DNA of 51,768 bases from Caldisericota bacterium. GTDB lineage: Bacteria > Caldisericota > Caldisericia > Cryosericales > Cryosericaceae. Within the stretch, counting starts at the first letter, position 1. Each line of letters opens with the position of its first letter. Location: contig JAPLGK010000024.1 of NCBI GenBank assembly GCA_026390195.1, forward strand, positions 1 to 51,768, read 5' to 3'. Below the pieces are notes generated by a model. The model was not told the DNA's origin, ran no database searches, and saw only the letters and a list, made by a program, of their open reading frames with translations. The position numbers and the translations under genes are program-made. Positions 39,901 to 47,847 of this stretch are shown piece after piece.

Positions 39901-42335
39901 GCGTTTGCGGTGCCGTCCGGCAGGATGATGGAGAACATGCTCCCCATACCGATCTTGCTGGTGACGGCGACATGGCCGTGCATGGCTTCCACTGCCTTGC
40001 GGACGATCGCCAGGCCGAGGCCGCTCCCTCCCGACTCGCGGCTGCGGCTGGGGTCGATGCGGGTGAAGCGGTCCCAAATGTGGGGCAGTGCCTCGGGCGG
40101 CATGCCGGGCCCCTGGTCGGTGACGGCGATGGTCACCGTACGTCCGGTTTGCTGAACAGTAATGGCGACTGCTGTTCCTTCGGGTGCATAACGGACGGCG
40201 TTCTCGACCAGGTTGTCCAGCGCGACAGTCAGCAGGTCGCGATTGGCGGCAATGGTCAGGGCCTCGGACGGCGCCTGCAAGGTCAGTCCCTTTGTGGCCA
40301 GCTGATCAGCAAACGCTGTGTGCAGGTCCCCCCAGATGTCCAGCAGCTGGACGGGCACAAGTGGAGCATGCTGCTCGCGGTCGAGACGTGCCAGTAGGAG
40401 CAGCGACTCTGAGAGGTGTGTGGAGCGCTCTGCCTGCGATGCGATGGCCGTCAGATGTCTTCGGAATTCGTCGGGCTGCTGGTCCTGGTTGAGGGCGACC
40501 TGCGCGTTGAGGCGGATGGAACTGAGTGGTGTCCGCAGTTCGTGCCCGGCATCCCCCGTAAATTGTTCCAGCCGCCGCATCGACGCGGCGACCGGGTGCA
40601 GGGCCAGGCGTGCCGAGACGACTCCCGCCAAAGCGATGAACAACAGGACGAGCGGGGCAGCCCAGGCTGCGGCCGTCCACAACTCACGCATGTCCTGCAT
40701 CACCTGGCGGAAGGTCGTTGCGAGCGCGAACGAGTACAGCGTTCCATCTTTCAGCGTGTCGCTGACGTTGATGACGCGCACCGGAAGCTTCTGGTTCGGG
40801 GCCAGCGAGTAGTCCCAGTGATTGACGACCATGCGAGTCACGGGGATGGCCCCTGCAAGAGGCAGCTCGAAGCCAGACCAGCCGACATAGAAAACCTCAC
40901 GACCGGATTGGATCCGCAAGACTGCGCCGTTCTGCATGACAGGAAGTCCTTCGAGGAGAGAAGGGGCCCTCGCCTGCAGGTCTGCCGAGGTGATGGTCCT
41001 CAGTTGTCCCCGCAGGGCAGCCGCATCTGTCTGCAGCTGCTGGTCGAGTCGGCTGAGCGAGACCTCGTGGTAGACGACACTTATCAGACCAGCGGCCGGC
41101 GCCAGGGTGAGAACGACGACCAGCATCGTCAGCAGCGCCTGGCGCAAGACGGCAGCATGCACAGTCTCATCGGGCGTACGAGACTCGCATATCTCTCGAT
41201 GCTGGCGATGGGTCGAATACCCGATGGCGAACAGGATCATGAGCATCGCTGGGACCACCAGGGAGAGAATCCATCGCAGGCGGCGCATCTGCCAATAGTC
41301 CGGCTCCCCAGTGCCCAGTTCGAATGTCATGTCGCCCGCGCCGTCCGAGGTAACATAGAGCCTTCGGACTGCCCCCCCTGCCACTGGGGCAAGGCTCATC
41401 CATCGTGAGATGTCTGCCGAGCCCAGCACTGAGGCAGACCCGTAATCTGTTCCGAGCAGGAGCACTTCCTTGCCACTGGACATCAGACGGATGAAGCCGC
41501 CGGGGCTGGACAGGTCCAGCGACTGATGGAACGCATACGCCGTGTTGGTGGCCCACTGGTCACTGTCCTGCGTGTCATTGAGCTGGAGGACGGCTGTCAC
41601 CAGTCCATCCTGGATGCGGGCAAACGCGGTGCGTGCGTCGGCGAGAGTGTGCGCGGCGAGCAGCCACACGACAGGCGTCATGACGAGTATGCCCACCATC
41701 ATCCAGAGGCAGCCGTACCATGCGGCCCCATGCTGCGCGCCGGTCTGCCGCCTCGTACCTGCTGGCAAGAACAGGAACGTAACGCACAGCGCCGCAAGGC
41801 CTACACACACCCACATGGCGGTCATGAACGCCACGGAGGCCCTGACCTGAGCGGCGGTGGGACCTGCGCTGCCGATGATGAGTTCCCCCCAAATCTTGCC
41901 CATACCAGTATTCGCATACAGCACGTAGATAGGCCTGGCTTGGCCCGGAGTGCCGACGGGGGCCAGCGACAAGCGGTCCTGCCAGATGCCGGCGCTGGCA
42001 GACCGTTCGTCTCCGGTGACGCCGTAGTCGGTGCCTGCCAGCACGTCGATATGCATACTGACGATGTGCACGCGGATGAACCCATATGTTCCAAGCAACG
42101 GGAGCTGATCCTGCAGCGCACTGCGGATTGTTCCCGCCGTGACATACGTGCCCATGGCCGCGATGCGCTCCCCGATCGTCGCGTTCACCTCGGCCGTTGT
42201 GATCTCCTGGCTGTCGGGGTCCGCCGCTCCCGGCGTGGACCGCCGCATGAAGCTCCCGCATACGCCTGCCGCGATGAGCACTAGTACCGTCGCCGCGATG
42301 AGAACGCCGCGCCTTTGAGTCAGACTAGTGTTCAT
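39897..42335 (-). CDS. Histidine kinase with three extracytoplasmic sensor modules
   Basis: 812 residues, long for an OmpR-partner kinase. Six membrane helices (about 10-29, 168-191, 208-231, 353-374, 399-420, 554-576) enclose three outside loops. Each holds a related segment: 84-154 ('GFIRVHIV', 'VLAGTDYG', 'DRLSLAPVG', 'IYVLY', 'GELIIG'), 278-342 ('GFIRLMSSG', 'LLLGTDYG', 'RWMSLAPVA', 'LYVTS', 'FELGTG') and 468-540 ('AVLRIQSG', 'VFYVGWSG', 'DYSLAPNQ', 'RVINVS'). Then HAMP-like stretch, HisKA 'DAGHELRTPLSS' (H598), and HATPase 'DNLVENAVRYAPEG', 'DQGPGMPPE', 'GGSGLGLAI'. AAAGGAG before ATG 42335; overlaps the regulator gene by 11 bases. Signal unknown. Confidence 0.9.
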   Translation of the reverse strand: MNTSLTQRRGVLIAATVLVLIAAGVCGSFMRRSTPGAADPDSQEITTAEVNATIGERIAAMGTYVTAGTIRSALQDQLPLLGTYGFIRVHIVSMHIDVLAGTDYGVTGDERSASAGIWQDRLSLAPVGTPGQARPIYVLYANTGMGKIWGELIIGSAGPTAAQVRASVAFMTAMWVCVGLAALCVTFLFLPAGTRRQTGAQHGAAWYGCLWMMVGILVMTPVVWLLAAHTLADARTAFARIQDGLVTAVLQLNDTQDSDQWATNTAYAFHQSLDLSSPGGFIRLMSSGKEVLLLGTDYGSASVLGSADISRWMSLAPVAGGAVRRLYVTSDGAGDMTFELGTGEPDYWQMRRLRWILSLVVPAMLMILFAIGYSTHRQHREICESRTPDETVHAAVLRQALLTMLVVVLTLAPAAGLISVVYHEVSLSRLDQQLQTDAAALRGQLRTITSADLQARAPSLLEGLPVMQNGAVLRIQSGREVFYVGWSGFELPLAGAIPVTRMVVNHWDYSLAPNQKLPVRVINVSDTLKDGTLYSFALATTFRQVMQDMRELWTAAAWAAPLVLLFIALAGVVSARLALHPVAASMRRLEQFTGDAGHELRTPLSSIRLNAQVALNQDQQPDEFRRHLTAIASQAERSTHLSESLLLLARLDREQHAPLVPVQLLDIWGDLHTAFADQLATKGLTLQAPSEALTIAANRDLLTVALDNLVENAVRYAPEGTAVAITVQQTGRTVTIAVTDQGPGMPPEALPHIWDRFTRIDPSRSRESGGSGLGLAIVRKAVEAMHGHVAVTSKIGMGSMFSIILPDGTANA

Positions 42336-43026
42336 GCTGGTCTCCTTTGTCAGAAGGAGCGACGATGCCGTAGCCCAGTCCTCGCACGGTCGTGATGAGT
42401 GGATGCTCCGGGTCGGTGTCCAGCTTGGCACGCAGATAACGGACATGCGTGCGCAGTGTGTCCGACCACAGCGATGCTTTGGCGTCCCACAAGTGATCTT
42501 CCAGTTCCTCGCGTGGCACGATACGGTCCTGGTTGCGCAGCAGGTACTCGAGAAGCTGCTCTTCCTTCGTGGCCAATAGTACAGTGCTTCCGTGCAGGCG
42601 GCAGGCATGGGTCACCGTATCTAGTTCTACTGCTCCTGCCCGAAGGATGGATGTTTTTGGGCTTCTGTCCCGGCGCAGGAGCGCGCGCACCCGTGCCAGC
42701 AGTTCGGCGAGGTCAAACGGTTTGGTCAGATAGTCGTCGGCGCCCGCGTCCAGGCCGGTGACCTTGTCGTTCGTCAGATCCCGAGCCGTCAGTACCAGCA
42801 CGGGCATGGCGTATCCTTCGGACCGAATAGTCCTGAGGAACGTGAGGCCGTCCATGTGGGGCATCATCAGGTCCAGCAGGACCAGGTCGTACGCCCGCTC
42901 GATGTGAACCCTGCTGAGTGCGTCGCGGCCGTCCAGCGCGGTATCGACCGCCAGCCGTTCGTGTGTCAGTGCGTCGGAAAGCGCGGACAGCATCGCTGGT
43001 TCGTCTTCTACCACCAGTACTCTCAT
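42325..43026 (-). CDS. OmpR/PhoB-family response regulator
   Basis: 233 residues. Receiver: acidic 'VVEDEP', phospho-acceptor D52 in 'LLDLMMPHMDG', T80 and K102 ('TKPFD'). C-terminal winged helix with 'LATKEEQLLEYLLRNQDRIVPREELEDHLW' (parts: LATKEEQLLEYLL) and 'LRTHVRYLRAKLD', 'ITTVRGLGYGI'. An alternative ATG 12 bases upstream (43038) is possible. Works with the kinase downstream. Two 9-bp direct repeats spaced by 11 bp lie 60-85 bases upstream and suit an OmpR-type dimer, so self-activation is likely. Confidence 0.93.
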   Translation of the reverse strand: MRVLVVEDEPAMLSALSDALTHERLAVDTALDGRDALSRVHIERAYDLVLLDLMMPHMDGLTFLRTIRSEGYAMPVLVLTARDLTNDKVTGLDAGADDYLTKPFDLAELLARVRALLRRDRSPKTSILRAGAVELDTVTHACRLHGSTVLLATKEEQLLEYLLRNQDRIVPREELEDHLWDAKASLWSDTLRTHVRYLRAKLDTDPEHPLITTVRGLGYGIVAPSDKGDQHEH

Positions 43027-43089
43027 CGTCGCTCTCATCCTTTCTCCAAATGTCGCAAGTCTCCCTGCGCACGTCGATGATAACAGCAT

Positions 43090-43109
43090 AGCGTTAAGCT
43101 AGCGTTAAG
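43090..43109. promoter_or_regulatory. OmpR/PhoB-type direct-repeat operator
   Basis: AGCGTTAAG at 43090-43098 and again at 43101-43109 (plus strand), period 11 bp. On the minus strand this reads CTTAACGCT twice, followed by a TATGCT -10-like hexamer (43092-43087) with no proper -35, the layout of activator-dependent promoters. Confidence 0.65.
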
Positions 43110-43219
43110 TGGAGACGTGTCAGTTGCGCTTCTGCGACATGGGCGCAGAATACTCGCATGGAGAACATGGGGACTCGGGACCGAGGAAGACTCGGCTGTG
43201 ACAACTGGAATGTGAAGAC

Positions 43220-43238
43220 CATTGTGCCTGGCACAATG
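43220..43238. promoter_or_regulatory. 19-bp palindrome before the metalloprotease gene
   Basis: CATTGTGCC, T, GGCACAATG: perfect inverted repeat ending 14 bases before the ATG at 43253. Could be an operator or an RNA hairpin masking the start; the ribosome binding site is weak. Confidence 0.5.
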
Positions 43239-43252
43239 AGGATTCACAATTC

Positions 43253-43969
43253 ATGGGCATGAGGAAACCGGACGGGGAACAGCGCACGAGTCCCGTCACC
43301 GGCGCGTATGTGCTGGTGCGGTCGCGTCGCCGGACCATCGGACTGGAGGTACGACCGGACGCGACCATTCTGGTGCGTGCGCCAGTACGCACGCCGGTGT
43401 GGTACGTGGAATCTCTGCTGCGGGAGAAAGCAGGCTGGATAGAGGACAAGCTCACGAAGGCGCGCAGCCACGTGTCCTTGCTGCCACGACACGACTTCCT
43501 GACAGGCGAGCGTTTCCGGTATCTTGGGCGAGAATGGCCGTTCGTGGTTGTCGCATTCCAAGAAACGGCACTGACCTTCGACGAGAAGACAGGGTTCAGC
43601 CTGGACATGGCGGCGTTCGACCGCGGAGAAGTGGTCTTCGAGGAGTGGTACCGCGCCCAGGCACGTGAACTTCTTGCTGAGCGCGTCCATCACTACGCGC
43701 CCTTGGTCGGCGTGAGCGTCCCCCGCCTGCGCATCACGGGCGCCAAACGGCGCTGGGGCTCGTGCAGTACCAGCGGCACCGTCGGCTTCGCCTGGCGCCT
43801 CATCATGGCTCCGATGGATGTGGTCGACTATGTGGTCGTGCACGAGCTGGCGCACCTGCGCGAGATGAACCACTCGAGCAGGTTCTGGGAGGTCGTCGCG
43901 GGCGTCATCCCCGACCATAGCACGCGCAGGCGCTGGCTGAAGGACCATGGGGGGATGTTGACGATCTGA
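43253..43969 (+). CDS. YgjP/DUF45-type zinc metalloprotease
   Basis: 238 residues. N-terminal beta part with 'VRSRRRTIGLEVRPDATILVRAP' (parts: SRRRTIGLEV), then the conserved 'KRRWGSCSTSGTVGFAWRL' and the zinc motif 'VVHELAHLREMNHSSRFW' (HExxH with a third ligand about the H of NHSS). Family M48-related, cytoplasmic; YgjP-type proteins occur in many bacteria beside restriction or stress genes and their substrate is uncertain. Start MGMRKP at 43253 (or 43259) with only a weak AGGA. Terminator follows at 44070. Confidence 0.85.
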   Translation: MGMRKPDGEQRTSPVTGAYVLVRSRRRTIGLEVRPDATILVRAPVRTPVWYVESLLREKAGWIEDKLTKARSHVSLLPRHDFLTGERFRYLGREWPFVVVAFQETALTFDEKTGFSLDMAAFDRGEVVFEEWYRAQARELLAERVHHYAPLVGVSVPRLRITGAKRRWGSCSTSGTVGFAWRLIMAPMDVVDYVVVHELAHLREMNHSSRFWEVVAGVIPDHSTRRRWLKDHGGMLTI

Positions 43970-44069
43970 GGAGACTTCGTGAAGAGGGCCCTGCCGCGCA
44001 GACGGCATGGAGTCCCGACTTCGCTGCCACCGTGGAAAGCCTAGGGTTGATTCTCGTGTGCACGGAGAT

Positions 44070-44100
44070 GCCCCGGCTTGCCCCGGGGCTTCTTCATTTC
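44070..44100 (+). terminator. Terminator downstream of the metalloprotease gene
   Basis: GCCCCGG, loop CTTGCC, CCGGGGC (44083-44089), then TTCTTCATTTC. It also lies just past the end of the opposing GNAT gene. Confidence 0.75.
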
Positions 44101-44918
44101 TAGCGGTGCAGGACCCACCAGACGTCACGCCCGGTGAACCCGCACCTGCGGAAGAGGTGGTCGGGTTCGCAGGGGTTCTTCACCTGACCGGCAACCGTCG
44201 TGAACGCGACCTTGTGTTCCAGGCGATAGACAAGCTCCTGGACGAGCATGGTGCCGAGTCCGAGACTGCGGAACACAGGCAGGACCTGAACCCACTCGAG
44301 GGACCCTTCTCCAGTGAGCTTGTCGGTCTCACCGATGCCAAGAGCGACAGGGCGGTTCTCCTTGCGGTCGATGACCCACAGCCAGGCGCGCGGGTCGAAG
44401 ACCGGACGCTTCGTCCACGTCGCGATCTCGTCCGTGCCCGGCGTAGGAGTGTCGTAGCAGGCATGCAGGATGGTTGCAACGAGTGGGAGTTCAGTTGTGG
44501 TGTCGACCTCGCGGATGGCGTAGCCGTGGACCGTGGCACGCAGTGGCAGCTCGTTGCCAGCATGGAGCAGGCGGAAGAAGGCCTCCTTGCGGTCAAACCA
44601 TGGGGCAAGTGGAGCCACAAAGTCGTTGTGGACGTACACGGTGGAGACGCCATCCAGCTTGACCGATGCAGCCTTCAGGGGATCCTGCGTCCGTGTGCCG
44701 TAGATGAGCAGCTTCCCGGGCTCTCGCAGTTCGACGCCCGTCACCGAGCCGGCGTCATCAATGAACCGGCACTCGAGGGACTGCAGGCGCGCGACGGTCT
44801 TCCACAGTGCATTTGGCAGAATGCGTGACGGATCCTTGCGGTAGAGGGCGCGAAGTGCCGCCTCGTCGGATGACGTGTCTCTGCGAGGAGCTATGACTGC
44901 TGCTTTTCGTCGGGACAT
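44100..44918 (-). CDS. GNAT-family acetyltransferase
   Basis: 272 residues. C-terminal GNAT domain: 'EGSLEWVQVLPVFRSLGLGTMLVQEL' (acetyl-CoA loop RSLGLG) and 'DHLFRRCGFTGRDVWWVL'. The N-terminal 130 residues are a second, decayed-looking GNAT-like half ('LLIYGTRTQDPLKAASV'). Substrate unknown. No ribosome binding site: the promoter at 44925-44952 puts the transcription start on the A of the ATG. Confidence 0.75.
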   Translation of the reverse strand: MSRRKAAVIAPRRDTSSDEAALRALYRKDPSRILPNALWKTVARLQSLECRFIDDAGSVTGVELREPGKLLIYGTRTQDPLKAASVKLDGVSTVYVHNDFVAPLAPWFDRKEAFFRLLHAGNELPLRATVHGYAIREVDTTTELPLVATILHACYDTPTPGTDEIATWTKRPVFDPRAWLWVIDRKENRPVALGIGETDKLTGEGSLEWVQVLPVFRSLGLGTMLVQELVYRLEHKVAFTTVAGQVKNPCEPDHLFRRCGFTGRDVWWVLHR

Positions 44919-44924
44919 AGGGGC

Positions 44925-44952
44925 AGGATAGCGCCCCTGCGGCCCACGTCAA
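44925..44952 (-). promoter_or_regulatory. Leaderless promoter of the GNAT gene
   Basis: Minus strand TTGACG (44952-44947), 16 bases, TATCCT (44930-44925), six bases, ATG at 44918. Initiation 7 bases past the -10 would be exactly the A of ATG. Confidence 0.7.
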
Positions 44953-44968
44953 CCGTCAGAACGCGGCG

Positions 44969-45454
44969 TCAGCTGTTCAGCAGGTCCTTGGCCCAACGGA
45001 CCAGGTCGGCAGAACACTGCTCCTTGTCCATCTTGAGCGGTAGCTTGAAACCGATGTGTCCGACAACCTTGGCTCCCGGCACCAGCGAAGTCAGGATCCG
45101 GTGGGTCTTCACGTCACTACCGCCGTAGCTGGTGAAGAAAGCAACTCTCTTTCCCTTGAGGTCGGCGCCCTTCAGGAACGTGCGCACGGCCGGGGTTGGG
45201 TGGCTGTTCCACACGGGTGTCCCGACGAATAGCAGGTCATAGTGCGCGGCGTCATGGGCAAGCGGACGGAGTGGGGGTGTGGCGCCGGTGGCCGCCAGGA
45301 ACCCACCCTTGAAGTACTTCATGAACCCGTGTGTCGGGTGCGGCTTGACCAGCTCCAGCTCCATGGTGTCGAGCTGCAGCTCCTTGGCAAGCGACCGGGC
45401 CAAGCATCGGATGTCGCCGTCCAGCGAATAGAACACGACCAGTGCATTGGGCAT
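44969..45454 (-). CDS. Flavodoxin-fold protein
   Basis: 161 residues. 'ALVVFYSLDGDIRCLARSLAKEL' (FMN phosphate loop region, with SLDGD in place of the usual S/T-xTGNT), 'YDLLFVGTPVWNSHPTPAVRTFL' and 'KRVAFFTSYGGSD', as in flavodoxin/NADPH-dependent FMN proteins of the Flavodoxin_4/5 group. Probably an electron carrier or small reductase. GGGAGG seven bases before ATG 45454. Own promoter at 45476-45503. Confidence 0.8.
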   Translation of the reverse strand: MPNALVVFYSLDGDIRCLARSLAKELQLDTMELELVKPHPTHGFMKYFKGGFLAATGATPPLRPLAHDAAHYDLLFVGTPVWNSHPTPAVRTFLKGADLKGKRVAFFTSYGGSDVKTHRILTSLVPGAKVVGHIGFKLPLKMDKEQCSADLVRWAKDLLNS

Positions 45455-45475
45455 TGTGTGCCTCCCTTTCACGCC

Positions 45476-45503
45476 AGACTAGTCCTGCATACTGATGTGT
45501 CAA
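45476..45503 (-). promoter_or_regulatory. Promoter of the flavodoxin gene
   Basis: Minus strand TTGACA (45503-45498), 16 bases, TAGTCT (45481-45476). Confidence 0.65.
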
Positions 45504-45592
45504 GTGAAGGCTTCTTCGCAAGAGGCTGGCCGACCCTGGAACGGTCGGGAGACCAGCCCAGGTGGTGCGCCGGCATGTTCTCCTGGCCGGGA

Positions 45593-46351
45593 CTATTCGT
45601 GGGGGCCGGTCGGCTTTTTCCCCAGTGATGCGCAGTAGATGACAAATTGCTGCTCAGGGTTGAAGCCAAGGTAGGTGTTGAACTCGTCGTCAAGGAAGGC
45701 GTTGATCGCGCATACCCCGCAATCGATGGCCTCGGCAGCTAGGTATAGGTTCTGGCAGACATGGCCTGCGTCGAGGAACAAGCCGCGGTAGGCGCGCTGG
45801 CTGTAGCGCCAGATCATGCGGTATGGCACGGCTGTCCAGATGAAGGTGACGGCGCTCAGCGCGACCATCTTCTGGTCGGCGCACAGGTGTGTGACGTCCT
45901 GCAGCGTCTGCGTCCCGGGCCTGACGAACTGCAGCTTGTGCTCGATAGCCAGGAAGCGGTAGATACCCGGCTCCAGGCCAGTGATGGCGCGGATCATCAG
46001 ATAGGTCTCAAAGGCATGACGCGCGCCACCCGACGGCACGGTGCGGAGCGTGCAGGGGCGCGGCGTGACGGCCTTGACGCCTTGGGTGCACCAGAGCAGA
46101 TACGACAGCTCCTCCATGCTCAGTGGTTCGTCGCGGTAAAGGCGGACGCTGTGGCGGCGGTCGATGGCGGTTCGCAGGTCTACGTCGGCAATCTTCAGCG
46201 TCTTCGGGTCCGGCAGGCCGATCATGGGGATTCCGGCATCAGGAGGCAGTTCCAGCGGGGGCTGTGGCAGGCCCTTCTCCTGGTCGGACTGCTGCTCCGG
46301 CATATCCACTGCGTAACGTGTGTCGTGCAGAAACTGCTGGCCAATCCCCAT
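45593..46351 (-). CDS. SagB-type nitroreductase/dehydrogenase
   Basis: 252 residues. Nitroreductase fold of the SagB/ThcOx group: 'RRHSVRLYRDEPLSMEELSYLLW' (parts: RRHSVRLYRDEPL), 'RTVPSGGARHAFETYLMI', 'GLEPGIYRF' and 'AYRGLFLDAGHVCQNLYLAAEAI'. Binds FMN. In peptide antibiotic clusters such enzymes oxidise azolines, but no cyclodehydratase or precursor peptide is here, so it is probably a stand-alone reductase. GAGGTGA precedes the ATG. Confidence 0.85.
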   Translation of the reverse strand: MGIGQQFLHDTRYAVDMPEQQSDQEKGLPQPPLELPPDAGIPMIGLPDPKTLKIADVDLRTAIDRRHSVRLYRDEPLSMEELSYLLWCTQGVKAVTPRPCTLRTVPSGGARHAFETYLMIRAITGLEPGIYRFLAIEHKLQFVRPGTQTLQDVTHLCADQKMVALSAVTFIWTAVPYRMIWRYSQRAYRGLFLDAGHVCQNLYLAAEAIDCGVCAINAFLDDEFNTYLGFNPEQQFVIYCASLGKKPTGPHE

Positions 46352-46380
46352 GGTTCACCTCGGCATCGTGGTATGGCCTC

Positions 46381-46408
46381 AGTGTAACCGCCCCCGAATC
46401 GTATGCAA
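46381..46408 (-). promoter_or_regulatory. Promoter of the SagB-type gene
   Basis: Minus strand TTGCAT (46408-46403), 16 bases, TACACT (46386-46381). Confidence 0.6.
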
Positions 46409-46505
46409 TCCGAACGGATACGGCGGTATGGGCGGCGTGACCATTCGTTCGCGCTCGCGTTGTTTCTGGGGAGATACAGAGCTCCGCTGGTGGAGGAAAA
46501 CAGTG

Positions 46506-46872
46506 ATGAGACACGTTGGTCGCATCCTGACAGCAGTTCTGGTCGTGTTTGTCTTGGCCGTTCTCTGGTATGCCCGCGCAGGCGAGGCCGTCGTCATGCA
46601 GTGTGTCTTTACAAATACTGCAGGCATCGTCGAGGGAACGGTCTGGGTGCGACCAGACAAGGGGCTCTTTGGTGGATCGGTCACCGCCATTGCCAGCCTC
46701 CCTCTGACGGTGCAGTCGTCTACGCCGGCACGCGGAGCGGCGATCTCACGGGACGGGGGGACCACGTGGCAGCGTCTGAACAGCGGTCTGCCCGACCTCG
46801 ACGTACGGCGTATCGTTGTGGCAGGGGGCCGCGTGTTCGCCATGACGGGCACTGCGTGGTTCGGCCCCAGAC
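46506..46872 (+). pseudogene. Decayed start of a secreted BNR/Ycf48-like beta-propeller gene
   Basis: ATG (or GTG 46503) after GGAGG. The product starts with a signal or anchor helix ('ILTAVLVVFVLAVLWYARAG') and then 'VRPDKGLFGGSVTAIA'. Between about 46700 and 46744 the expected propeller text 'SDGAVVYAGTRSGDL' appears only in the +2 frame, after which the original frame resumes with 'SRDGGTTWQRLNSGLPD' and 'GGRVFAMTGT', a BNR repeat. So two opposite frameshifts cancel each other. The gene stops abruptly where the opposing HAD gene ends (46873); the remaining codons to 46955 are antisense of HAD. A whole propeller would need several more repeats. Confidence 0.6.
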
Positions 46873-47577
46873 TCAGTAATTTGCGAGAACCCAGCGCTCG
46901 AAGCCGAGGGCGTCCGAGACGTGGTCCGCCCCCGACGATGCCGCATCGCCGATAACATAGTCTGTCACGAGGTAGGTCTCGATACCGACCAGATGTGCTG
47001 ACATGTCTTCAGCACAATCGTTGCCCACCGCGATCGCCTGCGCGGGGTCGACCTTCATGATAGTGGCTACATGGTTCCAGTATGCCGCATTGGGCTTGCT
47101 GTAACCGCAATTCTCCATCGTGCTGACGTACTCGAACACATCTGGAGAGAATCCAGCCCAGGCCAGCCTCTTGTACGTAGCCAGCTGTGGAAAGATGGGA
47201 TTGGTCGTCAGCAGGACCCGGTATCCCTTCTGACGCAAGTACACGACGCTCCGGTAGAGGGGCTCGTTGCGTCCCACGACGTCATGGACGTTGTCGAAGG
47301 TCGTCGCGTAGAACTCCATGATGCGGTCCCAAACAGCCTGCTGGTCGACGCCCTGGTACAAGGCCTCGAACTCTCTCCTGAACTTCACCAGATTGCTGCT
47401 GCCTGGGCTCGTGTCCGCCTGCATGCGCGCCGTCGCAGCAAGGATGTTCATGGCTAGTCCCTCTGCGGGCAGGAGGCCGTGCAAGGCATGTGCGAGCTCA
47501 CCGAAATACGCGTGCATGAAGTCCTGGCTGTCCATGGCCAGCAGTGTACCGTCAAGGTCGAACAGGAAGGTCTTCAT
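46873..47577 (-). CDS. HAD-superfamily hydrolase
   Basis: 234 residues. Motif I 'FLFDLDGTLL' (nucleophile Asp), motif II in 'VLLTTNPIF', motif III lysine in 'YSKPNAAYW' and motif IV 'AVGNDCAEDM'. Phosphatase on a small phosphorylated substrate is likely; the cap is alpha-helical (subclass I). GAGGAG before the ATG. Promoter with an extended -10 at 47613. Its 3' end abuts the decayed propeller gene. Confidence 0.85.
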   Translation of the reverse strand: MKTFLFDLDGTLLAMDSQDFMHAYFGELAHALHGLLPAEGLAMNILAATARMQADTSPGSSNLVKFRREFEALYQGVDQQAVWDRIMEFYATTFDNVHDVVGRNEPLYRSVVYLRQKGYRVLLTTNPIFPQLATYKRLAWAGFSPDVFEYVSTMENCGYSKPNAAYWNHVATIMKVDPAQAIAVGNDCAEDMSAHLVGIETYLVTDYVIGDAASSGADHVSDALGFERWVLANY

Positions 47578-47612
47578 CCAGCACTCTCCTCACGTGGCTC
47601 ATAACCCGGGAG

Positions 47613-47621
47613 AGTATACCA
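47613..47621 (-). promoter_or_regulatory. Extended -10 promoter of the HAD gene
   Basis: Minus strand TGGTATACT: TG plus one base before a consensus TATACT; no -35 needed. Confidence 0.5.
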
Positions 47622-47695
47622 GCGATCCCCGGCGTTCCCGTGATGATTGTGAACCATGCTTTCCAAGCCGCGTGCAACCGCCAGTGTGCGAACTG

Positions 47696-47744
47696 TTGAC
47701 TTTCTTGTGAAACGTTCTAGGATTGTTAATGTAACGTTAGGAAC
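47696..47744 (+). promoter_or_regulatory. Promoter and direct-repeat operator of the xylose operon
   Basis: TTGACT at 47696-47701, 16 bases, TAGGAT at 47718-47723. AACGTTCTAGGA (47711-47722) and AACGTTAGGAAC (47733-47744) form an imperfect direct repeat 22 bp apart, two helix turns, over the -10 and start site: a fitting site for a repressor. No regulator gene is nearby in the window. Confidence 0.5.
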
Positions 47745-47847
47745 AGATTGGCTGCATTGATTGCGCGTCTGGAATCGCTGTTGATATGTAAAGTCTGGCC
47801 TGCACATGATTGTGAACGGGGCGTGCAGCAGGTAGGAGCGAGACGGG

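Noticed and set aside
42336..42608. N-terminal extension of the histidine kinase frame
   Set aside because: This part is the response-regulator gene read in another frame.
45593..46351. Azole-peptide (SagB) biosynthetic cluster
   Set aside because: No cyclodehydratase, YcaO protein or precursor peptide nearby.
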